Positions 1 to 5,426 of a stretch of DNA of 5,426 nucleotides are shown piece by piece. The DNA is taken from the NCBI GenBank assembly GCA_021848555.1, contig JAJZUN010000235.1, forward strand, positions 1 to 5,426. Direction: 5' to 3'. How positions within the stretch are numbered: position 1 is the stretch's first letter; every line of letters starts with the position of its first letter. This DNA is from Pseudomonadota bacterium (GTDB lineage Bacteria; Pseudomonadota; Gammaproteobacteria; Burkholderiales; SG8-39). The position numbers and the translations under genes were made by a program. The notes under the pieces were generated by a model. That model was not told the DNA's origin and made no database searches. It saw only the letters and a program-made list of their open reading frames with translations.

Positions 1-23
1 CCGCAGCGAAAGTCGGAGGATAA
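1..23 (+). CDS. 3' end of an upstream gene (partial, tentative)
   Basis: Reading from base 3 gives a short open stretch ending Ala-Ala-Lys-Val-Gly-Gly and a TAA stop at 21-23, three bases before the permease start. In NitT/TauT operons the gene before the permease is often the periplasmic substrate-binding protein, so this may be its C-terminus. Only six codons are visible and nothing in them is diagnostic. The call rests on spacing and operon logic alone. Confidence 0.35.
15..20 (+). promoter_or_regulatory. Ribosome binding site of the permease gene
   Basis: GGAGGA lies six bases before the ATG at 27 and supports that start. It overlaps the last codons of the putative upstream gene, which suggests translational coupling. 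Confidence 0.8.
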
Positions 24-26
24 ATC

Positions 27-974
27 ATGCGAACCGCAACCAGTCTGAACCGCGTGCCCACCCCGGCCGCCGACACAACGGAAGGGCCGAACCTGTCGCT
101 GGCGCCCAAGCCCGAGGCCGTGGTCCACAAACCGCCTCCGCCCACGGCGTTGATCGAGAAACCCGCCCGGCACATTGCAGCCTGGTTGCGGAGCGCCCTG
201 CCCAAATTGCTGACGACGACCTTGTCGCTCGGATTGTTCGTGGCTTTCTGGTATTTCGCCACCAAATACAAGCTGGATTTCTACGTGCGCTTCACCAATA
301 TCCCCAGCCCCGGGGAGGTCTTGGATAACGCGTCCACACTGATGCACAGGGAAAAGTTCTACAGCAACATGTACGTCAGCCTGCGGCGGATCCTTCTGGG
401 ATTCGGCATCGCGACCGTATTCGGGGTGGCACTGGGCCTGCTGATCGGGCGGTACAGCGGAGTAAAAGCCCTGTTGTTCCCCTTGTTCGAAACCCTGCGG
501 CCGATTCCGTCGATCGCCTGGGTGCCGATGGCGATCATGCTATGGCCCACCAACGAGACCAGCATCGTGTTCATCACGTTTCTGGGCTCGTTCTTTCCCA
601 TCCTGCTCAATACCATCCACGGCGTGAAGAGCGTCGACCCCGTCCTGCTGCGCGCCGCGCGCTGCCTGGGAACGAGCGAGATCGGACTGCTGCGCCAGGT
701 CGTCCTGCCCGCATCCCTGCCGCACATCTTCACCGGTCTTGCGATCGGCATGGGGGTGGCCTGGGTGTCGCTGATCGCGGCCGAAATGATCTCCGGCCAG
801 TATGGCATCGGCTATTTCACCTGGGAGGCCTACTCGCTGATCGAATACGCCGACATCGTCATCGGCATGATCGTGATCGGTGTGCTCGGACTGCTGTGCA
901 GCGGCGGCATACGCCTGCTCGGCAACATGCTGATGCCATGGATGGCCAACGCGACGCATGGAGGACAGAAATAA
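27..974 (+). CDS. ABC transporter permease, NitT/TauT (SsuC/TauC/NrtB-like) family
   Basis: This is the inner-membrane permease of an ABC importer of the nitrate/sulfonate/taurine class, 315 residues. Residues 1-60 are a Pro- and Ala-rich cytoplasmic tail without a signal peptide. Hydrophobic segments follow at about 61-79, 121-142, 148-171, 177-196, 234-254 and 273-292, the usual six-helix plan. The cytoplasmic coupling loop, which docks on the ATPase, matches the EAA consensus (EAAx3Gx9IxLP): Ala210, Ala211, Gly215, Val225, Leu227 and Pro228, with Arg209 in place of Glu. The stretch around 251-280 (Gly-Ile-Gly, Trp-Glu-Ala-Tyr, Ile-Val-Ile-Gly-Met) looks most like nitrate-type permeases, but this does not fix the substrate. 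A GGAGGA site supports the start. The stop overlaps the ATPase start by one base (TAATG), so the two are co-translated. The proline-rich N-terminal tail is somewhat long for the family. Confidence 0.93.
   Translation: MRTATSLNRVPTPAADTTEGPNLSLAPKPEAVVHKPPPPTALIEKPARHIAAWLRSALPKLLTTTLSLGLFVAFWYFATKYKLDFYVRFTNIPSPGEVLDNASTLMHREKFYSNMYVSLRRILLGFGIATVFGVALGLLIGRYSGVKALLFPLFETLRPIPSIAWVPMAIMLWPTNETSIVFITFLGSFFPILLNTIHGVKSVDPVLLRAARCLGTSEIGLLRQVVLPASLPHIFTGLAIGMGVAWVSLIAAEMISGQYGIGYFTWEAYSLIEYADIVIGMIVIGVLGLLCSGGIRLLGNMLMPWMANATHGGQK
960..965 (+). promoter_or_regulatory. Ribosome binding site that sets the ATPase start
   Basis: GGAGGA lies eight bases before the ATG at 974, inside the last codons of the permease. 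The ATPase frame stays open upstream to 542, so this site and the TAATG junction decide the start. The upstream extension lies in an alternative frame of the permease and has no ABC-family character. Confidence 0.85.
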
Positions 975-1849
975 TGACCCATACAGCGGACAAGGCCAAC
1001 GAAACCGGCCATATCCTGGTCGATCACCTGCGCGTTCGCTTCGGCCGCAAAACGGCGGCCGTCGAAGCCGTGAGCGACGTGTCCATGGAGGTGAAACCCG
1101 GCGAGTTCGTCTCCATCATCGGCCCTTCGGGCTGCGGCAAATCGACCCTGCTCAATGTGGTGGCCGGATTCGTCGCGCCGAGCGAGGGCAGCGTGACCAT
1201 GGACGGCAAGCCGACCGACAAGCCCTGCGCCGATCGCGGCATGGTGTTTCAGCAGTATTCGCTCTTCCCCTGGCTGACGGTTCGCAAGAACGTGGAGTTC
1301 GGTCTCAAGCAGCAGGGCATGGACCCGAATCACCGCGAACGGGCGTCGCGCACGCTGCTCGGTCTGGCCGGGCTACTCGCCTTCGAGAACCATTACCCGG
1401 ACCAGCTTTCAGGCGGCATGAAGCAGCGCGTCGGCATCGTTCGTGCGCTGGCGACCAGCCCGCAGGTGCTGCTGATGGACGAGCCCTTCGGTGCCCTCGA
1501 CGCCCAGACCCGCGTTGTCATGCAGCAGATCCTGACCAACATGTGGCAGCGCTTCCGCATTTCGGTGCTGTTCATCACGCATGACATCGACGAGAGCATC
1601 TTCCTGTCGGACCGGGTGTATGTGATGACGGCCCGGCCGGGACGGATCAAGGCCGAGATTCCCATTCCGCTGCCGCGTCCGCGTACGCCCGATATGGCGC
1701 TCAGTCCTGCGTATCTTCAGATCAAGCAGCAGCTGCGCGATCTGATCAGCGAGGAAAGCCTCAAGGCCATGGGGGGCGAACTCAAGGACAGCGGCCTCGC
1801 CGGGTTCGATATCGAGGTCGGGCCGAAGGGGGTGGCCGAGTTGATCTGA
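974..1849 (+). CDS. ABC transporter ATP-binding protein, NitT/TauT (SsuB/TauB/NrtD-like) family
   Basis: This is the cytoplasmic ATPase that powers the importer, 291 residues from the ATG at 974, a normal length for the family. All catalytic motifs are intact. The Walker A motif GPSGCGKST is at 50-58 and the Q-loop Gln is at 93, within the family-typical context ending Leu-Phe-Pro-Trp. The signature LSGGMKQR is at 145-152. Walker B VLLMDE is at 165-170 with catalytic Glu170, the D-loop is at 173-176, and the switch His203 sits in ITHD. Residues 221-237 (RPGRI, then a run rich in Ile-Pro and Arg-Pro) are the usual C-terminal mark of NitT/TauT ATPases. About 50 further residues follow without a recognisable domain. 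The gene overlaps the permease stop by one base and has its own Shine-Dalgarno site. The TGA stop lies within the terminator-like hairpin. The substrate (nitrate, cyanate, sulfonate, taurine or another small compound) is not determined. Confidence 0.95.
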   Translation: MTHTADKANETGHILVDHLRVRFGRKTAAVEAVSDVSMEVKPGEFVSIIGPSGCGKSTLLNVVAGFVAPSEGSVTMDGKPTDKPCADRGMVFQQYSLFPWLTVRKNVEFGLKQQGMDPNHRERASRTLLGLAGLLAFENHYPDQLSGGMKQRVGIVRALATSPQVLLMDEPFGALDAQTRVVMQQILTNMWQRFRISVLFITHDIDESIFLSDRVYVMTARPGRIKAEIPIPLPRPRTPDMALSPAYLQIKQQLRDLISEESLKAMGGELKDSGLAGFDIEVGPKGVAELI

Positions 1850-1886
1850 ACAAAGGGCCGGGGCGCCGGCCTTTTGTTCAGATCAA
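1841..1886 (+). terminator. Rho-independent terminator of the ABC operon, extended hairpin
   Basis: Bases 1841-1861 pair with 1866-1886 over 21 positions around the loop GGCG. All pairs are Watson-Crick except one G-U (1855 with 1872). The inner part is a classic terminator: a GC-rich stem (GGCCGG/CCGGCC) flanked by an A run on the left and TTTTGTT on the right. Pairing continues outward, so the U-rich tract can also be drawn into the stem. The ATPase stop TGA (1847-1849) is in the left arm. The near-symmetry means that it might also stop transcription from the other strand. Confidence 0.8.
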
Positions 1887-1888
1887 CT

Positions 1889-1898
1889 TGTCATGACA
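1889..1898. promoter_or_regulatory. Short palindrome upstream of the flavoprotein gene (possible operator)
   Basis: TGTCATGACA is a perfect 10-bp palindrome in the 40 bases between the hairpin and the start at 1927. TTGTCA at 1888-1893 resembles a -35 box, but no convincing -10 box follows at normal spacing. It could be a regulator half-site pair or chance, as only one copy was seen. Confidence 0.2.
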
Positions 1899-1912
1899 TG
1901 TACTGCCTACAT

Positions 1913-1920
1913 GGAAAGGA
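1913..1920 (+). promoter_or_regulatory. Ribosome binding site of the flavoprotein gene
   Basis: GGAAAGGA ends six bases before the ATG at 1927. Two other ATGs nearby (1911 and 1920) are out of frame with the long gene, so 1927 is the best start. Confidence 0.75.
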
Positions 1921-1926
1921 TGCGCA

Positions 1927-4900
1927 ATGGTGCCAAGCCTGAAACTGGATCTCGATGGGTTCCGTTATGAGGATGTTTACCGGGCGGAGCGGCTCCCCGT
2001 CCTGGACGCGTTGTTCGAGGACTGGCTCGCAGCGCGCGACGCATTGCTGGACGCCCGCTATCGCGACTACCGGAATGGCTGCGCACTGGCCGGGCCGGAC
2101 GAGTCGAGACTGCTGATAGCGATCGCGCGCGAGATGGAGGACTTTCTGGTGGCGGCGTTCGGGATCGGCGCGCCACGCGACAGCCTGCGCGCACAGCAGG
2201 ATCGGGAAGCGACGATCCATGCGTTCAAGAGCGAGTTCGTGAAACGCCGCATCCGCAAGAAGCGGAGCGGGCCTGGACGCGAACTTGCCGAGCTCGACGC
2301 ACTGCTCCCGACGGCGCCGGATGACGATCGCGAATGGTGCATTGCGAGATTCTGGGCGGATGCGTCGCAGCGTGGCAACGAGGTCGATCTGGCGCTGCTC
2401 GAGGAATGGCTGCATGCGGCGTGCCACACCGAGGCCGGGCGTGCGGCCACGTCGGGCTGGGTCAGCCTGAAGCTGCCGGGCGCGACGGATTACTTCAGGC
2501 TGGTGCCGGTTGCTGTGGCCGATAGTATCGGCGGTGGCCGTGTGGAAGGCGCATTGGGCCTGCGCCGGCGCGACGGGTTCGATCTCACCGACAACCGACC
2601 GGGTCTGCGCGCAACCATGGACCAGGTGCACTACTGCGTCTATTGCCACGAGCATTCCGGCGATTTCTGCTCGCGGGGATTTCCGGCCAAGGAAGGTGAG
2701 GGGTTCCGCGCCAACCCGCTGAACGTGTCGCTCAACGGCTGTCCGCTCGAGGAGCGCATCTCGGAAGCGCACAGCCTGAAACGGGACGGCTACACGCTCG
2801 GCGCGCTGGCGATGATCATGCTGGACAATCCGCTGCTGCCGGCCACCGGCCATCGCATCTGCAACGACTGCATGAAGAGCTGCATCTACCAGAAGCAGGA
2901 TGCGGTGAACATTCCCGAGATCGAAACCCGCATCCTGACCGATGTGCTGGGGTGGCGCTGGGGATTCGAGCTCTATTTCCTGCTGACGCAGTGGAACCCG
3001 CTCAACCGTGCGCGGCCCTACCGACTCCCCTATAACGGCCGCAACACGCTGTGCGTGGGGGCCGGGCCGGCTGGATTCAACCTCGCCCACCATTTGCTGC
3101 AGGAGGGGTTCGGCGTGGTGCTCGTGGATGGCCTCAAGATCGAACCCTTGCCAGCGGAACTGCTCGATGCCGACGGACGGCCGACCCGTCCGGTGGAGAA
3201 TGTCAGCGAACTCTATCAGCCGCTGGATACGCGCACCATGTCCGGGTTCGGCGGCGTCGCCGAGTATGGCATCACGGTGCGCTGGGACAAGAATTTCCTG
3301 ACGCTGATCCGCCTGGTGCTCGAGCGCCAGCCCGCGTTCCGCGTCTTTGGCGGCATCCGGCTGGGCGGGACGATCAAGCTGGAGGACATGCCGGATCTCG
3401 GCTTCGATCATGTGACCCTGGCGACCGGGGCCGGGCGGCCTACCGTGCTGCCGGTCCGCAACAATATGGCGCGGGGCATGCGCCAGGCGAGCGATTTCCT
3501 GATGGCGCTGCAACTCACCGGCGCGGCCAAGCGCGACAGCCTGGCCAACCTGCAGGTCCGCCTGCCGGCGGTGGTGATCGGCGGCGGGCTGACCGCCATC
3601 GATACCGCCACCGAAGTGCAGGCCTACTACATCCGCCAGGTGGAAAAAGTGCTGACGCGCTGGGAGGCAGTCGGGCGCGACCATGACGGCCTGTTCGACG
3701 AATACGAGCGCGGCGTGCTGGATGCGTTTCTCGATCATGGCCGGGCCGTTCGCGCAGAGCGCGAACGTGCGCAGGCGTCGGGCGAACTGCCCGACTTCAC
3801 GCCGCTGATCCGCGCCTGGGGGGGCGTGACCGTCGTCTACCGGCGCGCCCTGTCCGATTCGCCCGCCTACCTGCGCAACCACGAAGAGATCATCAAGGCG
3901 CTGGAGGAGGGGATCTACTACGCCGAGCGTCTGGAACCCGCGGAGGCGGTGCTCGACGCGCACGGGCATGTGCAGCAACTCCGCTGTGTCAGCAGCGAAA
4001 GCGGCGAGACTGTTGCGTTGCCGGCGCGCGCCGTGCTGGTCGCGGCCGGCAGCATCCCCAATACCGTCTATGAACGCGAGCATCCGGGCAGCTTCGAGAT
4101 GGACGGCAAGTATTTCGCGTCCTACCGTATCGATGAAAACGGGGACATGGTCCGGGTGCCGGCGGATGGGCATTGCAAAGGTCAGCAGCCCGGCTTCTTT
4201 ACGTCATACCAGGCGGGGGATCTGCGCGTCTCCTTCGTGGGCGATACGCACCCCTGGTACCACGGCAGCGTGGTGCGGGCGATGGCTTCGGCCAAACATG
4301 CGGCGCGCGACATCACGAAGCTGCTGCTGAGTCACGTTTCTACGCGGCTGGCTGAACAGGGCCCGGGCGCTTTCGATGCATTCGCGTCGGCGCTGGATAT
4401 CGCTCTGCGTCCGGTGGTGGTGGCGGTGGAGCGCCTCGCCCCGCATCTCACCAGCCTGACGGTTCGGGCTCCGCAGGCGACCCGGCACTGGCTGCCGGGC
4501 CAGGTGTACCGGCTGCAGAATTTCGAGCGGCATGCACTGCAGGTGGCGGGCCAGACGCTGGCGATGGAAGGGATGGCCATCGACGGCGTGCACGTGGACA
4601 AGGCCCGTGGCGAGGTGCAACTGCTCATCAATACGGTGGGCGTGTCGAGCAGGATCGCATCCTCGCTCAAGCCGGGTGACCGGGTGGTGCTGATGGGACC
4701 GACGGGGACCGGTTTGCCGGTCCCGGAAAACGCGACCCTGACGGTGGCGGGCGGGCACTCGGCCGTGACCAGCACGGTAGATGGCGCTGCGATGTGGCGC
4801 GCCGCGGGTAACCGCGTGGTGTTCATCGGGCATTTTCGCAATGCCGAGCGGGCGCGCGCCGTGCAGCGCGTCATCGAGATCCTGACGGACCAGGCGATCT

Positions 4901-5424
4901 GGGTGCTGGACGAGGGGCCGTCCCTCAAGCTCAGGCGGCAGCAGGATGCCTGCTTCGTTCACGGCCTGGCGGACTTCCTGCAATCCTGCGGCGAGATGGA
5001 GGCGCCCTTTGCCGAATGGGTGCGCCGGACTGACCAGCTCATCCTGTCGGACCATCCTGCGGCAATGGACACCTTCAGGAAAGCGCTGCGCGCCGGGCTC
5101 GAGCCCTATCTGAAACCGGGCTTCAACGCGATTGCAGCAGTCAACAGTCCGATGCAATGCATGATGAAGGAAGTGTGCGCCCAGTGTCTCTGCAGGCATG
5201 TGGACAGTGCCACAGGCGAACCTTCCAAATTCGTGTTTTCCTGTTTCAACCAGCATCAACCGCTGTTCGAGCTCGATTTCGAGAACCTGCAGGCGCGCCA
5301 GGGGCAAAACAGCGTCCAGGAAAAAATCGCCAACCTGTGGTTCGCCCATCTTGTCGATGGCGGGCAGGGCGTCCAGCCAGCCTTGATGCAGCGCCAATAT
5401 GGGCAGGCAAAGGCGGCACCTTGA
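1927..5424 (+). CDS. Fused multi-centre Fe-S flavoprotein oxidoreductase (GltD/NfnB-like module plus PyrK/NfnA-like module)
   Basis: The gene encodes 1165 residues with no signal peptide or membrane segment, so the protein is cytoplasmic. Residues 1-230 are mostly helical, charged and not recognised. Residues 235-335 match the N-terminal Fe-S domain of glutamate synthase small subunit and dihydropyrimidine dehydrogenase: Cys237, 240, 248, 272, 312, 315 and 319, with Glu333 as a likely eighth ligand, enough for two [4Fe-4S] clusters. FAD binding is indicated by GAGPAG (378-383) with Asp401, by Gly442-Gly443, and by VGD (771-773) followed by a GSVVRAMASAK stretch. NADPH binding is indicated by GGGLTAID (552-559) and Tyr-Arg-Arg (638-640). 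From about 826 a PyrK-like reductase domain follows, with PGQVYRLQ (857-864) and SLKPGD (913-918). It ends in Cys1078, 1084, 1087, 1089 and 1106, a [2Fe-2S]-type motif. The likely role is electron transfer between NADPH and another carrier, perhaps bifurcating as in NfnAB. No glutamine amidotransferase or pyrimidine-reducing domain is present, so it is not a complete glutamate synthase or DPD. Partner and substrate are unknown. Confidence 0.88.
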   Translation: MVPSLKLDLDGFRYEDVYRAERLPVLDALFEDWLAARDALLDARYRDYRNGCALAGPDESRLLIAIAREMEDFLVAAFGIGAPRDSLRAQQDREATIHAFKSEFVKRRIRKKRSGPGRELAELDALLPTAPDDDREWCIARFWADASQRGNEVDLALLEEWLHAACHTEAGRAATSGWVSLKLPGATDYFRLVPVAVADSIGGGRVEGALGLRRRDGFDLTDNRPGLRATMDQVHYCVYCHEHSGDFCSRGFPAKEGEGFRANPLNVSLNGCPLEERISEAHSLKRDGYTLGALAMIMLDNPLLPATGHRICNDCMKSCIYQKQDAVNIPEIETRILTDVLGWRWGFELYFLLTQWNPLNRARPYRLPYNGRNTLCVGAGPAGFNLAHHLLQEGFGVVLVDGLKIEPLPAELLDADGRPTRPVENVSELYQPLDTRTMSGFGGVAEYGITVRWDKNFLTLIRLVLERQPAFRVFGGIRLGGTIKLEDMPDLGFDHVTLATGAGRPTVLPVRNNMARGMRQASDFLMALQLTGAAKRDSLANLQVRLPAVVIGGGLTAIDTATEVQAYYIRQVEKVLTRWEAVGRDHDGLFDEYERGVLDAFLDHGRAVRAERERAQASGELPDFTPLIRAWGGVTVVYRRALSDSPAYLRNHEEIIKALEEGIYYAERLEPAEAVLDAHGHVQQLRCVSSESGETVALPARAVLVAAGSIPNTVYEREHPGSFEMDGKYFASYRIDENGDMVRVPADGHCKGQQPGFFTSYQAGDLRVSFVGDTHPWYHGSVVRAMASAKHAARDITKLLLSHVSTRLAEQGPGAFDAFASALDIALRPVVVAVERLAPHLTSLTVRAPQATRHWLPGQVYRLQNFERHALQVAGQTLAMEGMAIDGVHVDKARGEVQLLINTVGVSSRIASSLKPGDRVVLMGPTGTGLPVPENATLTVAGGHSAVTSTVDGAAMWRAAGNRVVFIGHFRNAERARAVQRVIEILTDQAIWVLDEGPSLKLRRQQDACFVHGLADFLQSCGEMEAPFAEWVRRTDQLILSDHPAAMDTFRKALRAGLEPYLKPGFNAIAAVNSPMQCMMKEVCAQCLCRHVDSATGEPSKFVFSCFNQHQPLFELDFENLQARQGQNSVQEKIANLWFAHLVDGGQGVQPALMQRQYGQAKAAP
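4705..4724. repeat. Small inverted repeat inside the flavoprotein gene
   Basis: GGGACCGG (4705-4712) and CCGGTCCC (4717-4724) form a perfect 8-bp stem with a four-base loop TTTG. It lies in the coding region for the Gly-Pro-Thr-Gly-Thr-Gly turn of the PyrK-like domain, just before the altered nucleotide loop. In GC-rich coding DNA such hairpins arise by chance, and no U run follows it. Confidence 0.3.
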
Positions 5425-5426
5425 AG

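Noticed and set aside
542..973. In-frame upstream extension of the ATPase gene (144 codons)
   Set aside because: It overlaps the permease in another frame, is rich in Arg and His, and has no family character. The start at 974 has a Shine-Dalgarno site and a stop-start overlap.
958..1584. 208-codon open frame on the + strand overlapping the ATPase gene
   Set aside because: It is an Arg-rich, low-complexity translation typical of a shifted frame in GC-rich DNA. The overlapping ATPase frame has every expected motif.
3051..3686. 211-codon + strand open frame inside the flavoprotein gene
   Set aside because: The composition is Arg/Gly/Ala-rich without motifs, and it overlaps the well-supported FAD and NADPH folds in the true frame.
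1891..4173. 760-codon open frame on the minus strand opposite the flavoprotein gene, continued by a 397-codon one at 4204-5397
   Set aside because: It is codon-aligned with the real gene, so its stops would be TTA, CTA or TCA codons on the + strand, which this GC-rich gene almost never uses. The single TCA for Ser760 (4204-4206) separates the two frames. The translations show no domain motifs, whereas the + strand shows many.
4705..4724. Intragenic hairpin as a terminator or regulatory element
   Set aside because: There is no U run after it, it lies in a conserved coding segment, and short perfect stems are expected by chance in GC-rich DNA.
1927..5424. Identification as glutamate synthase small subunit (gltD) or dihydroorotate dehydrogenase electron transfer subunit (pyrK)
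   Set aside because: Only parts of the protein resemble each. It is more than twice as long as either, and no large glutamate synthase subunit or dihydroorotate dehydrogenase gene is adjacent in the window.

Overview
The window is GC-rich, with mostly G/C-ending codons, strong Shine-Dalgarno sites and tightly packed genes on the + strand. This fits a GC-rich proteobacterium, most plausibly beta or gamma. That placement is an impression from composition and protein style and was not checked by a search. No RNA genes, mobile elements or CRISPR arrays were seen.

Bases 1-1849 are the end of an ABC importer operon of the nitrate/sulfonate/taurine (NitT/TauT) class. The first 23 bases probably hold the last codons of an upstream gene, possibly the periplasmic binding protein. 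They are followed by the permease (27-974) and, overlapping it by one base, the ATPase (974-1849). The permease and ATPase carry the family hallmarks, but the substrate cannot be read from the sequence. A long, nearly perfect hairpin (1841-1886) closes the operon, and the ATPase stop codon lies inside its stem.

After a short gap holding a 10-bp palindrome (1889-1898), one very large gene (1927-5424, 1165 codons) fills the rest. It encodes a soluble multi-centre flavoprotein. In order it has a helical N-terminal region I do not recognise, a GltD/dihydropyrimidine-dehydrogenase-type module for two [4Fe-4S] clusters, an FAD Rossmann fold, an NADPH Rossmann fold, and a PyrK-like ferredoxin-reductase domain ending in a Cys-rich [2Fe-2S]-type motif. 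This order equals the large and small subunits of the electron-bifurcating transhydrogenase NfnAB (or SudAB) joined in one chain, with two sizeable insertions and an altered nucleotide-binding loop in the PyrK part. It is the most interesting object in the window.

The importer and the oxidoreductase share a strand but are separated by the terminator-like hairpin. A common pathway, such as uptake of an N or S compound followed by reductive metabolism, is only a hypothesis.
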